Source: PSRF01 sp035457105 (GTDB taxonomy: Bacteria; Acidobacteriota; Blastocatellia; Pyrinomonadales; Pyrinomonadaceae). Taken from it: a stretch of 26,450 bases of DNA. How positions within the stretch are numbered: position 1 is the stretch's first letter; each line of letters begins with the position of its first letter. The notes beneath the pieces were generated by a model. It was not told where the DNA came from. It was given only the letters and a program-made list of their open reading frames with translations, and did not search any database. The stretch is taken from contig DATIBX010000190.1 in assembly GCA_035457105.1 (NCBI GenBank), forward strand, positions 1-26,450, in the 5' to 3' direction. Below, one piece after another: positions 14,779 through 22,576 of the stretch. The position numbers were made by a program, and so were the translations under genes.

Positions 14779-15387
14779 ATGTTTTCGTTCAATCGAAAAA
14801 CTTTCTTTGATAGCTACCGCAACCGGTTTGGACCACTCACGCAACCTCTTGTAGATGCACTCGAGTTTCTGCTCGGTAAGATTGAAACCGATAACAGGTT
14901 CGGCGCCACGGAAACTGACCGTCGCCAACTTGCTTACTGTCTCGCAACATTCAAGTGGGAAACTGCGCACTCAATGCGACCAATTGATGAGATTGGTACC
15001 GCTGCCCGTTTCAACCGGTTGTATGGACCGCAGACCAAGGTTGGAAAGATTCTCGGCAATACCAAAGAGGGCGATGGCGCGTTATTTCACGGGCGCGGTT
15101 ATGTTCAACTAACCGGCCGCCGAAACTACACCAAGGCTAAGAACCTAACTGGTGTCGACTTGCTTTCAAATCCGGATGAGGCAAAGGACCCTGATCTTGC
15201 ATACCAGATTGCGATTCAGGGAATGATTGACGGCTGGTTTACAGGGAAGAAACTTAGCCAGTTCATCAAGGACGGCGTCGCTGACTTTGAAAATGCTCGA
15301 ACGATTATCAACGGTCACGATAAAGCCGCAATCATCGCCGACATCGCCCGTCGTTTCAGTGAGGTGCTGCTCGAAGCAATTCAGTAG
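14779..15387 (+). CDS. Glycoside hydrolase family 19 lytic enzyme (chitinase/endolysin-like)
   Basis: A 202-residue GH19 domain protein. The ATG at 14779 has an ideal GGAGG 5 bases upstream, which rules out the longer frame. Glu61 in FKWETAH is the probable catalytic acid, and FHGRGYVQLTGRRNYTKA (about 103-120) is the strongest family block. GH19 enzymes cleave chitin or, in many bacterial and phage forms, peptidoglycan glycan strands. The small single-domain size without a binding module is typical of endolysin-like forms. No signal peptide is visible, so export would need another route or lysis. No phage structural genes surround it, so it looks like a domesticated or stand-alone gene. A GC-rich hairpin begins at its stop codon. 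Confidence 0.88.
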   Translation: MFSFNRKTFFDSYRNRFGPLTQPLVDALEFLLGKIETDNRFGATETDRRQLAYCLATFKWETAHSMRPIDEIGTAARFNRLYGPQTKVGKILGNTKEGDGALFHGRGYVQLTGRRNYTKAKNLTGVDLLSNPDEAKDPDLAYQIAIQGMIDGWFTGKKLSQFIKDGVADFENARTIINGHDKAAIIADIARRFSEVLLEAIQ

Positions 15388-15440
15388 GGCGGCACTCCGT
15401 GGCCGCCCCACCTTAGAGTGCGGCGGCCCGGCGCCGGTTT
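15387..15440. repeat. GC-rich inverted element, copy 2 (GAGTGCGGCGGCC type)
   Basis: GGGCGGC (15387-15393) pairs with GCCGCCC (15402-15408) directly at the GH19 stop codon. The following 15416-15440 segment repeats 7338-7362 with two differences. GGGCGGCACTCC here is also close to the complement of the GAGTGCGGCGGCC arm. It lies between the convergent GH19 and HAD genes, where a bidirectional terminator would fit. No T-run follows the stem. Confidence 0.65.
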
Positions 15441-15472
15441 GTCACACACTCAACTTCCCGAGAGCACTGAAA

Positions 15473-16228
15473 CTAAAGTTTGGCAAGGGTACGTAACACC
15501 AGGTCGCTATCTGCGAGGTCCGGCAGGAACGCATCTGGCTCGCACGCCAATAGATCTTCCTGTGAATAGAACCGGCCAGTCCCCACTGTTACCACCCGCG
15601 CGCCAAAGTGACGCGCACAAGCAATGTCGTTTGGAGTATCACCGATCACGATGAATTGGTGTGGACTCAAATTGGTTTGCAACCGCTCTTTAATGCGCTC
15701 GGCTGCGATAGCCGGTAAATCTCGCCGGTCGTGCGACTCTTCACCAAACGCACCGGGTAACGTAAAAAATTTTTCCAGGCCGACTAGTTCCATCTTCAAA
15801 TAGGCCATCGGCTCAATGTTGCCTGTTAACAGCGCTGATCGATAACGCGGTTCACTAGCTAGTCTTTCCAGCGTCTCGCGAACTCCCGGTAAGACTTCGA
15901 AAAAAGGTTCACCATTACCGGTCACTCTTTTAGCCTCCTGGGTAAGCCGGCGACTTACATCGTGGATTCGCTTCTGAATATCCTGATGAGTAAAACCTTC
16001 TTCCTGCAACGCTTCAGCAATGATCTGAAAGTCAGTCATTCCCGAAACTCTCATAGTCGCAAGCGTTCCAGAGGTGCCAAAAATCTCTTCCATAACCGGA
16101 ATTGTGTACTGCTTATAACCTCCGGTTTTTAAGGAATGAATCAGGGTTCCATCGATATCCCAGAGTAGAATTCGTGAGTCATCCGAAATCGAAACTTTAG
16201 GATGATTGCCATTAATTGATTTCATCAT
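15473..16228 (-). CDS. HAD-family phosphatase (phosphoglycolate phosphatase-like)
   Basis: A 251-residue haloacid-dehalogenase-superfamily hydrolase with all core motifs. These are DIDGTL (residues 24-29, nucleophile Asp24 and general acid Asp26), LLTGN (about 133-137) and GDTPND (about 196-201). An alpha-helical cap lies between motif I and motif II. The layout is that of phosphoglycolate or beta-phosphoglucomutase-like enzymes, which dephosphorylate small metabolites; the substrate is not readable. Translation starts at one of two consecutive ATG codons directly after the stop of the BCCP-like gene (TAG then ATG), so it is the last gene of the accC-BCCP-HAD operon. No link to biotin metabolism is implied beyond co-transcription. 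Confidence 0.87.
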   Translation of the reverse strand: MMKSINGNHPKVSISDDSRILLWDIDGTLIHSLKTGGYKQYTIPVMEEIFGTSGTLATMRVSGMTDFQIIAEALQEEGFTHQDIQKRIHDVSRRLTQEAKRVTGNGEPFFEVLPGVRETLERLASEPRYRSALLTGNIEPMAYLKMELVGLEKFFTLPGAFGEESHDRRDLPAIAAERIKERLQTNLSPHQFIVIGDTPNDIACARHFGARVVTVGTGRFYSQEDLLACEPDAFLPDLADSDLVLRTLAKL

Positions 16229-16732
16229 CTATTCAACTATCGCCAGCACATCTCCGGCGTTCACAGTGTCGCCCGCTTTCACTGTCACTGCTTTTACATT
16301 GCCCTCTCTAGGAGATTTCATTTCGTTCTGCATCTTCATGGCCTCTACCACAATTACTCCGGTCCCTTTTTCAATCTGCGTTCCGACTTCGACTAAAACC
16401 CTGACTATCTTTCCGGGCATCGGCGCAAGAATCTCAGCACTACCGTGGTGATGATCGCTTGAATCGTTTGATCCGCGCAGTCTTTTTGGATCCGAGATCG
16501 CTACACTAAAACTGCGATCATGAAGTGAAACTGTCAGATTCTCTTTCCTCGACGTGGTAGTCACCTGACAATCAAAGACCTGACCATCCAACAGAACGAG
16601 ATAACCACCGTCAGCCTGCCGCTGGAACTCGAGTTCGTACTCGCGACCATCGACAAGGGCAACGACGCGGTCGCCCGCAACATTAAATTGAACGTCGAGG
16701 TCCCGATCTTCGATTCTGGCCCGTAACTTCAT
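16229..16732 (-). CDS. Biotin carboxyl carrier protein-like subunit
   Basis: A 167-residue biotinyl-domain protein. The biotinylation site is Lys133 in VEAMKMQNE, within the usual beta-barrel (PMPGKIVRVLVEVG ... VKAGDTVNAGDVLAIVE). Before it lie about 85 residues of beta-strand pattern, unlike the Ala/Pro-rich linker of E. coli AccB and closer to the C-terminal part of propionyl-CoA- or methylcrotonyl-CoA-type carboxylases. The start at 16732 overlaps the accC stop by 4 bp (ATGA); a longer frame would run through accC coding sequence. Together with accC it forms the biotin-carboxylase half of an acyl-CoA carboxylase. The carboxyltransferase is not in this window. Confidence 0.88.
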   Translation of the reverse strand: MKLRARIEDRDLDVQFNVAGDRVVALVDGREYELEFQRQADGGYLVLLDGQVFDCQVTTTSRKENLTVSLHDRSFSVAISDPKRLRGSNDSSDHHHGSAEILAPMPGKIVRVLVEVGTQIEKGTGVIVVEAMKMQNEMKSPREGNVKAVTVKAGDTVNAGDVLAIVE

Positions 16733-18264
16733 GACTTTCCCCAACGAGTGACTGAGTCGGTTCCGTTCATCGACGATAATCGTCCGGACAAACGCCAACG
16801 ACTTTCAGGTGCTTTCACAGGCGACCCACTGCGATTTTGTTGCGAATACTCGAGTGCGGCGACTATGGCCGCGATATCGGTTTCCTGAACGCTGTCGCCG
16901 CGGCTGCTAGTCGTCTTTTGCCTCTCATTAAAGCGACCGATGAATCCAGTATCTAAGTGTCCGCTGATGAACTCTTCATCTCTCACAACGTCGCGGAAGA
17001 ACGGCAACGTGGTTGTAATTCCGAAAACCCGATATTCATCCAACGCTCGTTTCAGTCGCTCTATCGCTTCCGAGCGATCTTTGCCCCACACGGCCATCTT
17101 AGCGATCATCGGATCGTAATAGATAGAGATTACTGAGTTAGCACGGACGCCGCTATCGACCCGAACACCCGGTCCAGATGGTTCAACCAGAGCGGTAATG
17201 GTACCGGGGGAAGGTAAGAAATTGTTCGCTCCGTCCTCGGCATAAATACGGCACTCAATCGCATGACCTCGCCAATTCACTTCTTCCTGCGTGAACGAGA
17301 GTGGCTGGCCGTTTGCTACGTAGAGTTGTTCGCGCACCAGATCAAGGCCCGTGACCAACTCGGTTACCGGGTGTTCGACCTGCAAACGAGTGTTCATTTC
17401 CAGGAAGTAAAACTCTCGCGTCTTGTCCGCGACCAGGAATTCGATGGTTCCGGCCCCTGTGTAGTTAACAGCCTTTGCAATCTGGACTGCAGCCTGGCCC
17501 ATGCGCTTTCGCAATTCTGGGTCGTTGATTGGCGAAGGACATTCCTCGATCACCTTTTGATGACGTCGCTGAATTGAGCACTCTCGTTCACCAAGATGAA
17601 CCACGTTGCCATGGGTATCTCCGAGGATCTGAATCTCGATATGTCGTGGACGTTCGACGGCTTTTTCCAGATACAGCGAAGAATCGCCGAACGCGGACGC
17701 TGCCTCGGCCTGCGCAGTCTCAAAGGCAGATAGAAGTTCGTCAGGGCCTGCGACTAGTCGCATTCCCTTCCCACCACCTCCGGCGGAAGCTTTCAACATC
17801 ACCGGATAGCCAAATTCGGCGGCCGTCGTCTTAGCCGCTGCAAATGATTTCAACGGCTCGATGGTACCTGGCACAACTGGCACACCCGCTTGCGTGGCTA
17901 CTTGTCGCGCGCCGATCTTTGATCCCATTGCTTCCATAACTTCCGGTGTTGGACCAATGAACGTTAGCCCAGCAGCGTTGACGGCGCTGGCGAAATCGGC
18001 GTTTTCGGCAAGAAATCCATAGCCGGGATGAACGGCTTCGGCACCCGTGGACTTCGCGGCGGCAATTACGGCTTCAATGTTCAAATAGCTTTCAGTTGAA
18101 GTAGCGGGCCCAACACAGATTGCTTCATCGGCCATTCTGACGTGCAGGCTAGCAACATCTGCTTCTGAGTAGATGGCTACAACAGGAATGTCCAGTTCGC
18201 GGCAGGTGCGAATGACGCGAATAGCAATTTCACCACGATTTGCGATCAGTATTTTCTTAAACAT
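16729..18264 (-). CDS. accC: Biotin carboxylase subunit of acyl-CoA carboxylase
   Basis: A 511-residue ATP-grasp biotin carboxylase, which uses ATP and bicarbonate to carboxylate biotin on the carrier protein. It begins MFKKILIANRGEIA, carries the Gly-rich loop AGGGGKGMR (about 161-169) and the EMNTRLQVEHPVTE block (about 289-302) with catalytic residues. Canonical AccC has about 450 residues; the extra 60 at the C-terminus are polar and repeat-free. This matches stand-alone subunits of propionyl-CoA- or acyl-CoA-type carboxylases as well as AccC. The 4-bp overlap with the BCCP gene shows co-translation. The ATG at 18264 has no strong ribosome binding site. Substrate class (acetyl-, propionyl- or other) depends on the missing carboxyltransferase. 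Confidence 0.9.
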   Translation of the reverse strand: MFKKILIANRGEIAIRVIRTCRELDIPVVAIYSEADVASLHVRMADEAICVGPATSTESYLNIEAVIAAAKSTGAEAVHPGYGFLAENADFASAVNAAGLTFIGPTPEVMEAMGSKIGARQVATQAGVPVVPGTIEPLKSFAAAKTTAAEFGYPVMLKASAGGGGKGMRLVAGPDELLSAFETAQAEAASAFGDSSLYLEKAVERPRHIEIQILGDTHGNVVHLGERECSIQRRHQKVIEECPSPINDPELRKRMGQAAVQIAKAVNYTGAGTIEFLVADKTREFYFLEMNTRLQVEHPVTELVTGLDLVREQLYVANGQPLSFTQEEVNWRGHAIECRIYAEDGANNFLPSPGTITALVEPSGPGVRVDSGVRANSVISIYYDPMIAKMAVWGKDRSEAIERLKRALDEYRVFGITTTLPFFRDVVRDEEFISGHLDTGFIGRFNERQKTTSSRGDSVQETDIAAIVAALEYSQQNRSGSPVKAPESRWRLSGRLSSMNGTDSVTRWGKS

Positions 18265-18270
18265 GCGAAA

Positions 18271-18530
18271 TGGGGTTCAGGGGCCAGGATTCAGGTGCTA
18301 GAGGGCGACGGAGAAAGGGTATTGATCATTGTAGGTCATTTTCATTTCTCATTTTCCATTTTCCATTGCTCAATTTTCAAGTTTCAATTCTCAATTCTTA
18401 ATTCTATGGGAGCTTAAGTTCGGACTTGCTCATTCCTCAACGATCGCAAATGAAGAATGAAAACTGGAAAATGAGAAATGACAAATGATCAATAATTCTT
18501 CAAATGCTGTCCCCTGACCCCTGGCCCCAG
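18271..18530. repeat. Nested inverted repeat: GGGGYCA heptamers outside, ATTTTCC heptamers inside
   Basis: The outer left arm (18272-18295, GGGGTTCAGGGGCCAGG...) is complementary to the outer right arm (18511-18528, CCCCTGACCCCTGGCCCC). Inside, 18321-18366 is complementary to 18452-18501, both made of TCATTTC/CATTTTC units. A further AT-rich run of AATTCTC units (18370-18405) sits in the centre. The units are roughly 7 bases long. The element fills the accC-mutL gap and ends 4-6 bases from the mutL stop. No ORF is present. Confidence 0.75.
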
Positions 18531-18533
18531 CCT

Positions 18534-20513
18534 CTATATCCTGTGAAACCCTTTCAAAATATCACGCATCTTCAATCGTAGTATTACAGGTCGCCCGTGG
18601 GGGCAGGTTGTCGGTGACGACGTGTGCAGTAGCCGATCGATCAACCAACGCATCTTCTCAGGAGCAAGCGGCATGTTAACTTTGATCGCCGCGTGACAAG
18701 CAAGTGAAGCCGCAATCTCGTCTCGCAGAGTATCGCGAGCCGAATTTTTCTTTTCCGGATCAACCGTATCGAGCAACTCCGCGAGCATGTTCCGCGCTTC
18801 ACTAGCGGGAAGATCTGCCGGCGTGGCTCTGATGGCGACGGTCCGTCCCGACAGCTTCATCAACTCGAAACCATAATGCTCCAACTCGGGCGCCAACGCA
18901 TCGAAGACAGCAGCCTGGGCGGGCGTGAGATCAAATGTTTCCGGCACCAGTAATTGCTGCGACTCGGTCCTTCGCTCAGCTTCGAGAGCCCGATATTTAT
19001 CAAACAATATTCGTTCGTGAGCAACATGCTGATCGATTAGCAACAGACCCTCATCATCTGTAGCAATAATAAAACTCTCTTCAAGTTGGCCCAGCGGTCT
19101 AATATTTGAGCTAAGTGAATCAGCTGTTACTTCCCGCGCGATTTTCTGTGCTGAGTTCAACGGCGGCAGCTTGGTTCTAGGTTTCGCCGGTTCATCGACG
19201 TACGATTCTGATCGAAGCTCCCGTTCGTCCTGTGTGGCACGAAACATCTCTTCTATATCGTGAGCGATTTCGTCCCCAGTCGCTTCGATTGGAGTCACCT
19301 CGGGAAGCGGCCAATCATCGGCAGGTAAGGAAGGCGCCACGAAGTTTATCCTCGGTTGGACCAGTTTGGGCTCAGCTGCCGTAACTGGCGCGCTCGTCGG
19401 AGCATTCAATTCCGCGGGTGCGCTGGGAACTCGGTATTCGACTTGCTGAGTTGAACCCACCGCCACGCTCTGGCCCAGTTCTTCAACGGGTGGGGCCGGT
19501 CGTTCCTCAGGACGGGCATAACCAGCACTTGCGAGTGCAGTCCTGACGGCTTCTCGCACTGCGTCCGCAACTGCTGCCTGACGACGAAAGCGCACCTCAG
19601 TCTTGGCCGGATGAACATTCACATCCACTTCTTCGAGAGGACTCTCAATAAAGAGCAAAGCTGCTGGATACACGCCATAAGGAAGGATCGACCGATACCC
19701 TTCCGAGAGCGCTCGGTTAATCATCCGGTCCCGCACAAATCTGCGATTGACGAATAAATATTGAGAATCGCGTGTTGTGCGTCGGTCTCTTGGCGCAGAA
19801 ACAAAACCGCTGACCCGGGCCAATTGCGGATGGCCTCCGCTCACTTCCAACAAGTTCTCGAGAAACTCGCTGCCAAAAATCTGATACGCCCTTTCGCGAA
19901 GGTCCTTGGCAGCGACCGCTCTCACGACTTCCCGTCCGTTGTTCACGAAGGTAAAAGCTATTTCGGGATGGGCCAACGCATAGTGAGTGACAAGATTGGT
20001 CAGGTGAAACGTTTCGGTAGCTTCTGAACGCAGAAATTTTCGGCGCGCGGGCACATTGAAAAATAAGTCGCGAACGATGATTGTAGTTCCACGAGGATGC
20101 GCAGCGTCTTTTACATTTCGCATGCGACCGCCCTCGATTGTGACCCGCGTTCCCGTGCTGGCTCCTTCGAGACTAGTCACCAATTCAACTTTGGCGACGG
20201 AAGCAATTGACGCGAGAGCCTCGCCACGAAACCCGAGGGTGCCGATCGCTGCCAGGTCATCAGAATTGCGTATTTTGGAAGTTGCGTGTCGTTCGAAAGC
20301 GAGGATGGCATCATCGCGGACCATGCCAGTGCCATCATCCGAGATCTTTAATAGTCTGCGACCGCCACCTTCGATCTCGATGGAAATACGAGTCGCGCCG
20401 GCATCGATACTATTTTCTACTAATTCCTTGGCAACAGAGGCTGGCCGTTCAACTACTTCTCCAGCGGCGATCTGATTGGCGACGTGGTCGGCGAGGACCC
20501 GAATTATGGACAT
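18534..20513 (-). CDS. mutL: DNA mismatch repair protein MutL
   Basis: A 659-residue MutL, the ATPase that links MutS mismatch recognition to strand incision. The start at 20513 is set by family alignment: MSIIRVLADHVANQIAAGEVVERP begins the GHKL ATPase, which has motifs ENSIDAGA, DDGTGM and GFRGEALASI. The longer upstream frame runs into repeat DNA. A low-complexity Pro/Glu-rich linker (about 360-480) joins the C-terminal dimerisation domain. That domain carries DQHVAHERILFD (endonuclease-type metal motif, with Asp where a second Glu is usual), ACHAAIK and CPHGRP. These suggest an incision-competent MutL, as in bacteria without MutH. Downstream of bshC and upstream of accC on the same strand, separated from both by palindromic repeat blocks. 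Confidence 0.95.
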   Translation of the reverse strand: MSIIRVLADHVANQIAAGEVVERPASVAKELVENSIDAGATRISIEIEGGGRRLLKISDDGTGMVRDDAILAFERHATSKIRNSDDLAAIGTLGFRGEALASIASVAKVELVTSLEGASTGTRVTIEGGRMRNVKDAAHPRGTTIIVRDLFFNVPARRKFLRSEATETFHLTNLVTHYALAHPEIAFTFVNNGREVVRAVAAKDLRERAYQIFGSEFLENLLEVSGGHPQLARVSGFVSAPRDRRTTRDSQYLFVNRRFVRDRMINRALSEGYRSILPYGVYPAALLFIESPLEEVDVNVHPAKTEVRFRRQAAVADAVREAVRTALASAGYARPEERPAPPVEELGQSVAVGSTQQVEYRVPSAPAELNAPTSAPVTAAEPKLVQPRINFVAPSLPADDWPLPEVTPIEATGDEIAHDIEEMFRATQDERELRSESYVDEPAKPRTKLPPLNSAQKIAREVTADSLSSNIRPLGQLEESFIIATDDEGLLLIDQHVAHERILFDKYRALEAERRTESQQLLVPETFDLTPAQAAVFDALAPELEHYGFELMKLSGRTVAIRATPADLPASEARNMLAELLDTVDPEKKNSARDTLRDEIAASLACHAAIKVNMPLAPEKMRWLIDRLLHTSSPTTCPHGRPVILRLKMRDILKGFHRI

Positions 20514-20517
20514 ATTT

Positions 20518-20765
20518 GGTCTTTGATCTTTGGTCTTAGGTCTTTGAGCTTTGAACTTTGATTTTGAGAGTCTTCTCTGTGTGACCTCCGTGTTCTTTGT
20601 GATTCGGTGGTTAGAAACACAGACGATTTTTCCACCACAGAGACACCGAGGACACAAAAGGTTGCACAGAGAAAATCCACTAGACTTCGAACCTTTACCG
20701 CTAAGTGAAGCTGTAGGAAATCAGCTCGACAGGCTCAAAGACCAAAGGCCGAAGTACAAAGCCCA
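20518..20765. repeat. Nested inverted repeat: CTTTGAN heptamers outside, CTCTGTG heptamers inside
   Basis: The outer left arm (20521-20569) is seven tandem units in strict 7-base phase: CTTTGAT, CTTTGGT, CTTAGGT, CTTTGAG, CTTTGAA, CTTTGAT, TTTGAGA. The outer right arm (20732-20763) is its imperfect complement. The inner left arm (20573-20612, TCTGTG-type units) and inner right arm (20632-20674, CCACCACAGAGACACCGAGG...) are also complementary. The element fills the 256-bp mutL-bshC gap. No convincing terminator with a T-run is present. Confidence 0.8.
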
Positions 20766-20769
20766 ATTC

Positions 20770-22455
20770 TCACAAATAGACAACCTGATGCTCATTACTC
20801 CCGAGATTGATGGCATTGTAAATCCACTCAATTACGTACTTGCCGTGGCGAGCCAGCAATGAAGTAATGTTGATATGACGCTCCTGCAGTTCCTTATTCG
20901 GAAATAACTGATCGAACGCACGCTGTAATTGCCGGTGCGCGGCTTCGTCCCTCGTCATCTGGGCCTTCACAAATCTAGTTCTCAGACCATCCAATTGGTA
21001 CTTGATCTTCTTTCGTCCTGTATCGAGTGCGCCGGCCAACGTTGGATCGATCGTTTGCAACTCGGCCCGCAAACGATCCAGCTCATTATTAATATTCTGT
21101 TCCGCAGCATCGAAGCCTCTTGCGGTACCGGCACCCAGATGTTCTTCGACAACTCGTTTGATAACACTGTCAATACCATCAAAAAAATCAGGCAGCTTGA
21201 GACCATATCGTTCCAGAACCCGACCCGTATGACGCTCGATCATGGTCAAACTTGAGCGCGGTAGAATCGGTGTGGCAGGTCGTTCAAGGACCCGGTAAAC
21301 TTCGGCCGTTTGTGCAAAGTAGGCGATCTCAGCGGAGCCGCCAAGATAGGCAATGGTGGGTAACAGATAGTCCTGGACCACCGCTCGCAACGTTACATTT
21401 GGACTGAATCGCTCTGGACTCTTAAGCGCCAGATCAGCCAGCGCTTCTGCCGAATACTCTTCACTCGCATCCTTAACTTTGTAATTACCATTCTCCACAC
21501 GAGAAACCGAATGGCGCTGGCCGTTCTCGTCATGCAAAAAAAGCGGAAACGAGTTTGCAGTCGCCAGCACCTGCGCGTGGTATCCGGTAGCCTCAAGCTC
21601 TCGACTGCGAGTTTCAATAGCACTCGCAATTTCTGGCGCCTGCGCCGCCGCTTTCGCATACAGTGGGGCTGCGAGTATTTTCAATTCCGGGTCGAGCGGA
21701 TCAAGAAAGATCAAGCCGTATTGATTGAGCAACACGGTCATCATCGTGGCGAAACTCTCAACGTATCCACGACCCGAACACCACGACTCCTTAACAAGAG
21801 CTTTCATGTCCGCGGCGAATTCGGAGTTGGGTAACAACTCAAACAACTCATTAACGACGACATCAATTGAATCATCGAGAATTACCCCACCGACAGGTTG
21901 GCCCTCCCGATGCAGCCCACTCGAAACCTCGACCTGCTTGAGTTGACAGTCGCGCCCGATGAATTCGACCTTGGCTACTTCTTCAAAGTCGTGATCCTCA
22001 GCTGCGATCCAGAAGACCGGGACAGCCTTGGTTCCACGCTGTTTGAGACATCCTGCAAGTTTGACCGCAGACAGAGCTTTGTAAATCGTGTAGAGGGGAC
22101 CGGTAAAGAGTCCCGCTTGCTGGCCCGAAACAACAGCCACACAATCCGACTCGCGTAACAACTGAATATTCTTCAGCGTTTCAGTTCCAGCTCGCCAACG
22201 AGTATTCATCACCTGCAGTGCATCGCAGACTTTCTCTCTATCAACCAGGTGGGCTCTTAAGACCTCCGGCACTCGCTCTTGGAGTTCATGATGAAAGCGG
22301 ACGGCGGCAGGATAAAAAGTACGCAGTTTTAAGGGATCGTTGAGATAATCCAAAAACAGTCGCGACTGGTGCGGTATCTGCTCAAATGTAAAAGTCTCGA
22401 CGCGCAGACCGGATTCTTCAGGGGTGCTATAACAAGCGGCTTCAGCTGTACTCAA
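20770..22455 (-). CDS. bshC: Bacillithiol biosynthesis cysteine-adding enzyme BshC
   Basis: A 561-residue BshC, thought to add cysteine to glucosaminyl-malate in the last step of bacillithiol synthesis. The diagnostic blocks are GQQAGLFTGPLYT (about 111-123) and FWIAAEDHDFEE (about 148-159), in the nucleotidyltransferase-like core. A long C-terminal helical/coiled-coil part (about 430-510) is usual for the family. The start is a TTG at 22455 with AGGAG 9 bases upstream; a hairpin (22467-22488) overlaps that site. bshA and bshB are not in the window. The gene implies that bacillithiol, not glutathione, is the main low-molecular-weight thiol. It is on the same strand as mutL, beyond a palindromic repeat block. 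Confidence 0.95.
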   Translation of the reverse strand: MSTAEAACYSTPEESGLRVETFTFEQIPHQSRLFLDYLNDPLKLRTFYPAAVRFHHELQERVPEVLRAHLVDREKVCDALQVMNTRWRAGTETLKNIQLLRESDCVAVVSGQQAGLFTGPLYTIYKALSAVKLAGCLKQRGTKAVPVFWIAAEDHDFEEVAKVEFIGRDCQLKQVEVSSGLHREGQPVGGVILDDSIDVVVNELFELLPNSEFAADMKALVKESWCSGRGYVESFATMMTVLLNQYGLIFLDPLDPELKILAAPLYAKAAAQAPEIASAIETRSRELEATGYHAQVLATANSFPLFLHDENGQRHSVSRVENGNYKVKDASEEYSAEALADLALKSPERFSPNVTLRAVVQDYLLPTIAYLGGSAEIAYFAQTAEVYRVLERPATPILPRSSLTMIERHTGRVLERYGLKLPDFFDGIDSVIKRVVEEHLGAGTARGFDAAEQNINNELDRLRAELQTIDPTLAGALDTGRKKIKYQLDGLRTRFVKAQMTRDEAAHRQLQRAFDQLFPNKELQERHINITSLLARHGKYVIEWIYNAINLGSNEHQVVYL

Positions 22456-22466
22456 GTTCGTTGGCT

Positions 22467-22488
22467 CCTGCGCGACATTCTACGCAGG
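22467..22488 (-). promoter_or_regulatory. Hairpin overlapping the bshC ribosome binding site
   Basis: CCTGCG (22467-22472) and CGCAGG (22483-22488) form a 6-bp stem with a 10-base loop. On the minus strand the second arm, CGCAGG, runs into the AGGAG that precedes the bshC TTG, so the site is partly paired. A role in translation control is inferred only. Confidence 0.35.
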
Positions 22489-22576
22489 ATGATGAGCTTT
22501 CTGCTAGCGTGGCTGAGTTCGGTTGAGAGGACGGAGGGACCGTAATCGGCGGAGCTGGCTAAATCTCAATACAAAT

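Noticed and set aside
14779..15387. GH19 gene as evidence of a prophage
   Set aside because: No integrase, capsid, tail or holin genes are near, and the flanks are ordinary chromosomal genes.
20056..20475. 139-residue plus-strand open frame
   Set aside because: It lies wholly inside mutL on the opposite strand and has no ribosome binding site or recognisable motif.
20518..20569. Tandem 7-base units as a CRISPR or minisatellite array
   Set aside because: The units are too short, degenerate and lack spacers; inverted partner arms are present, so it is a palindromic array.
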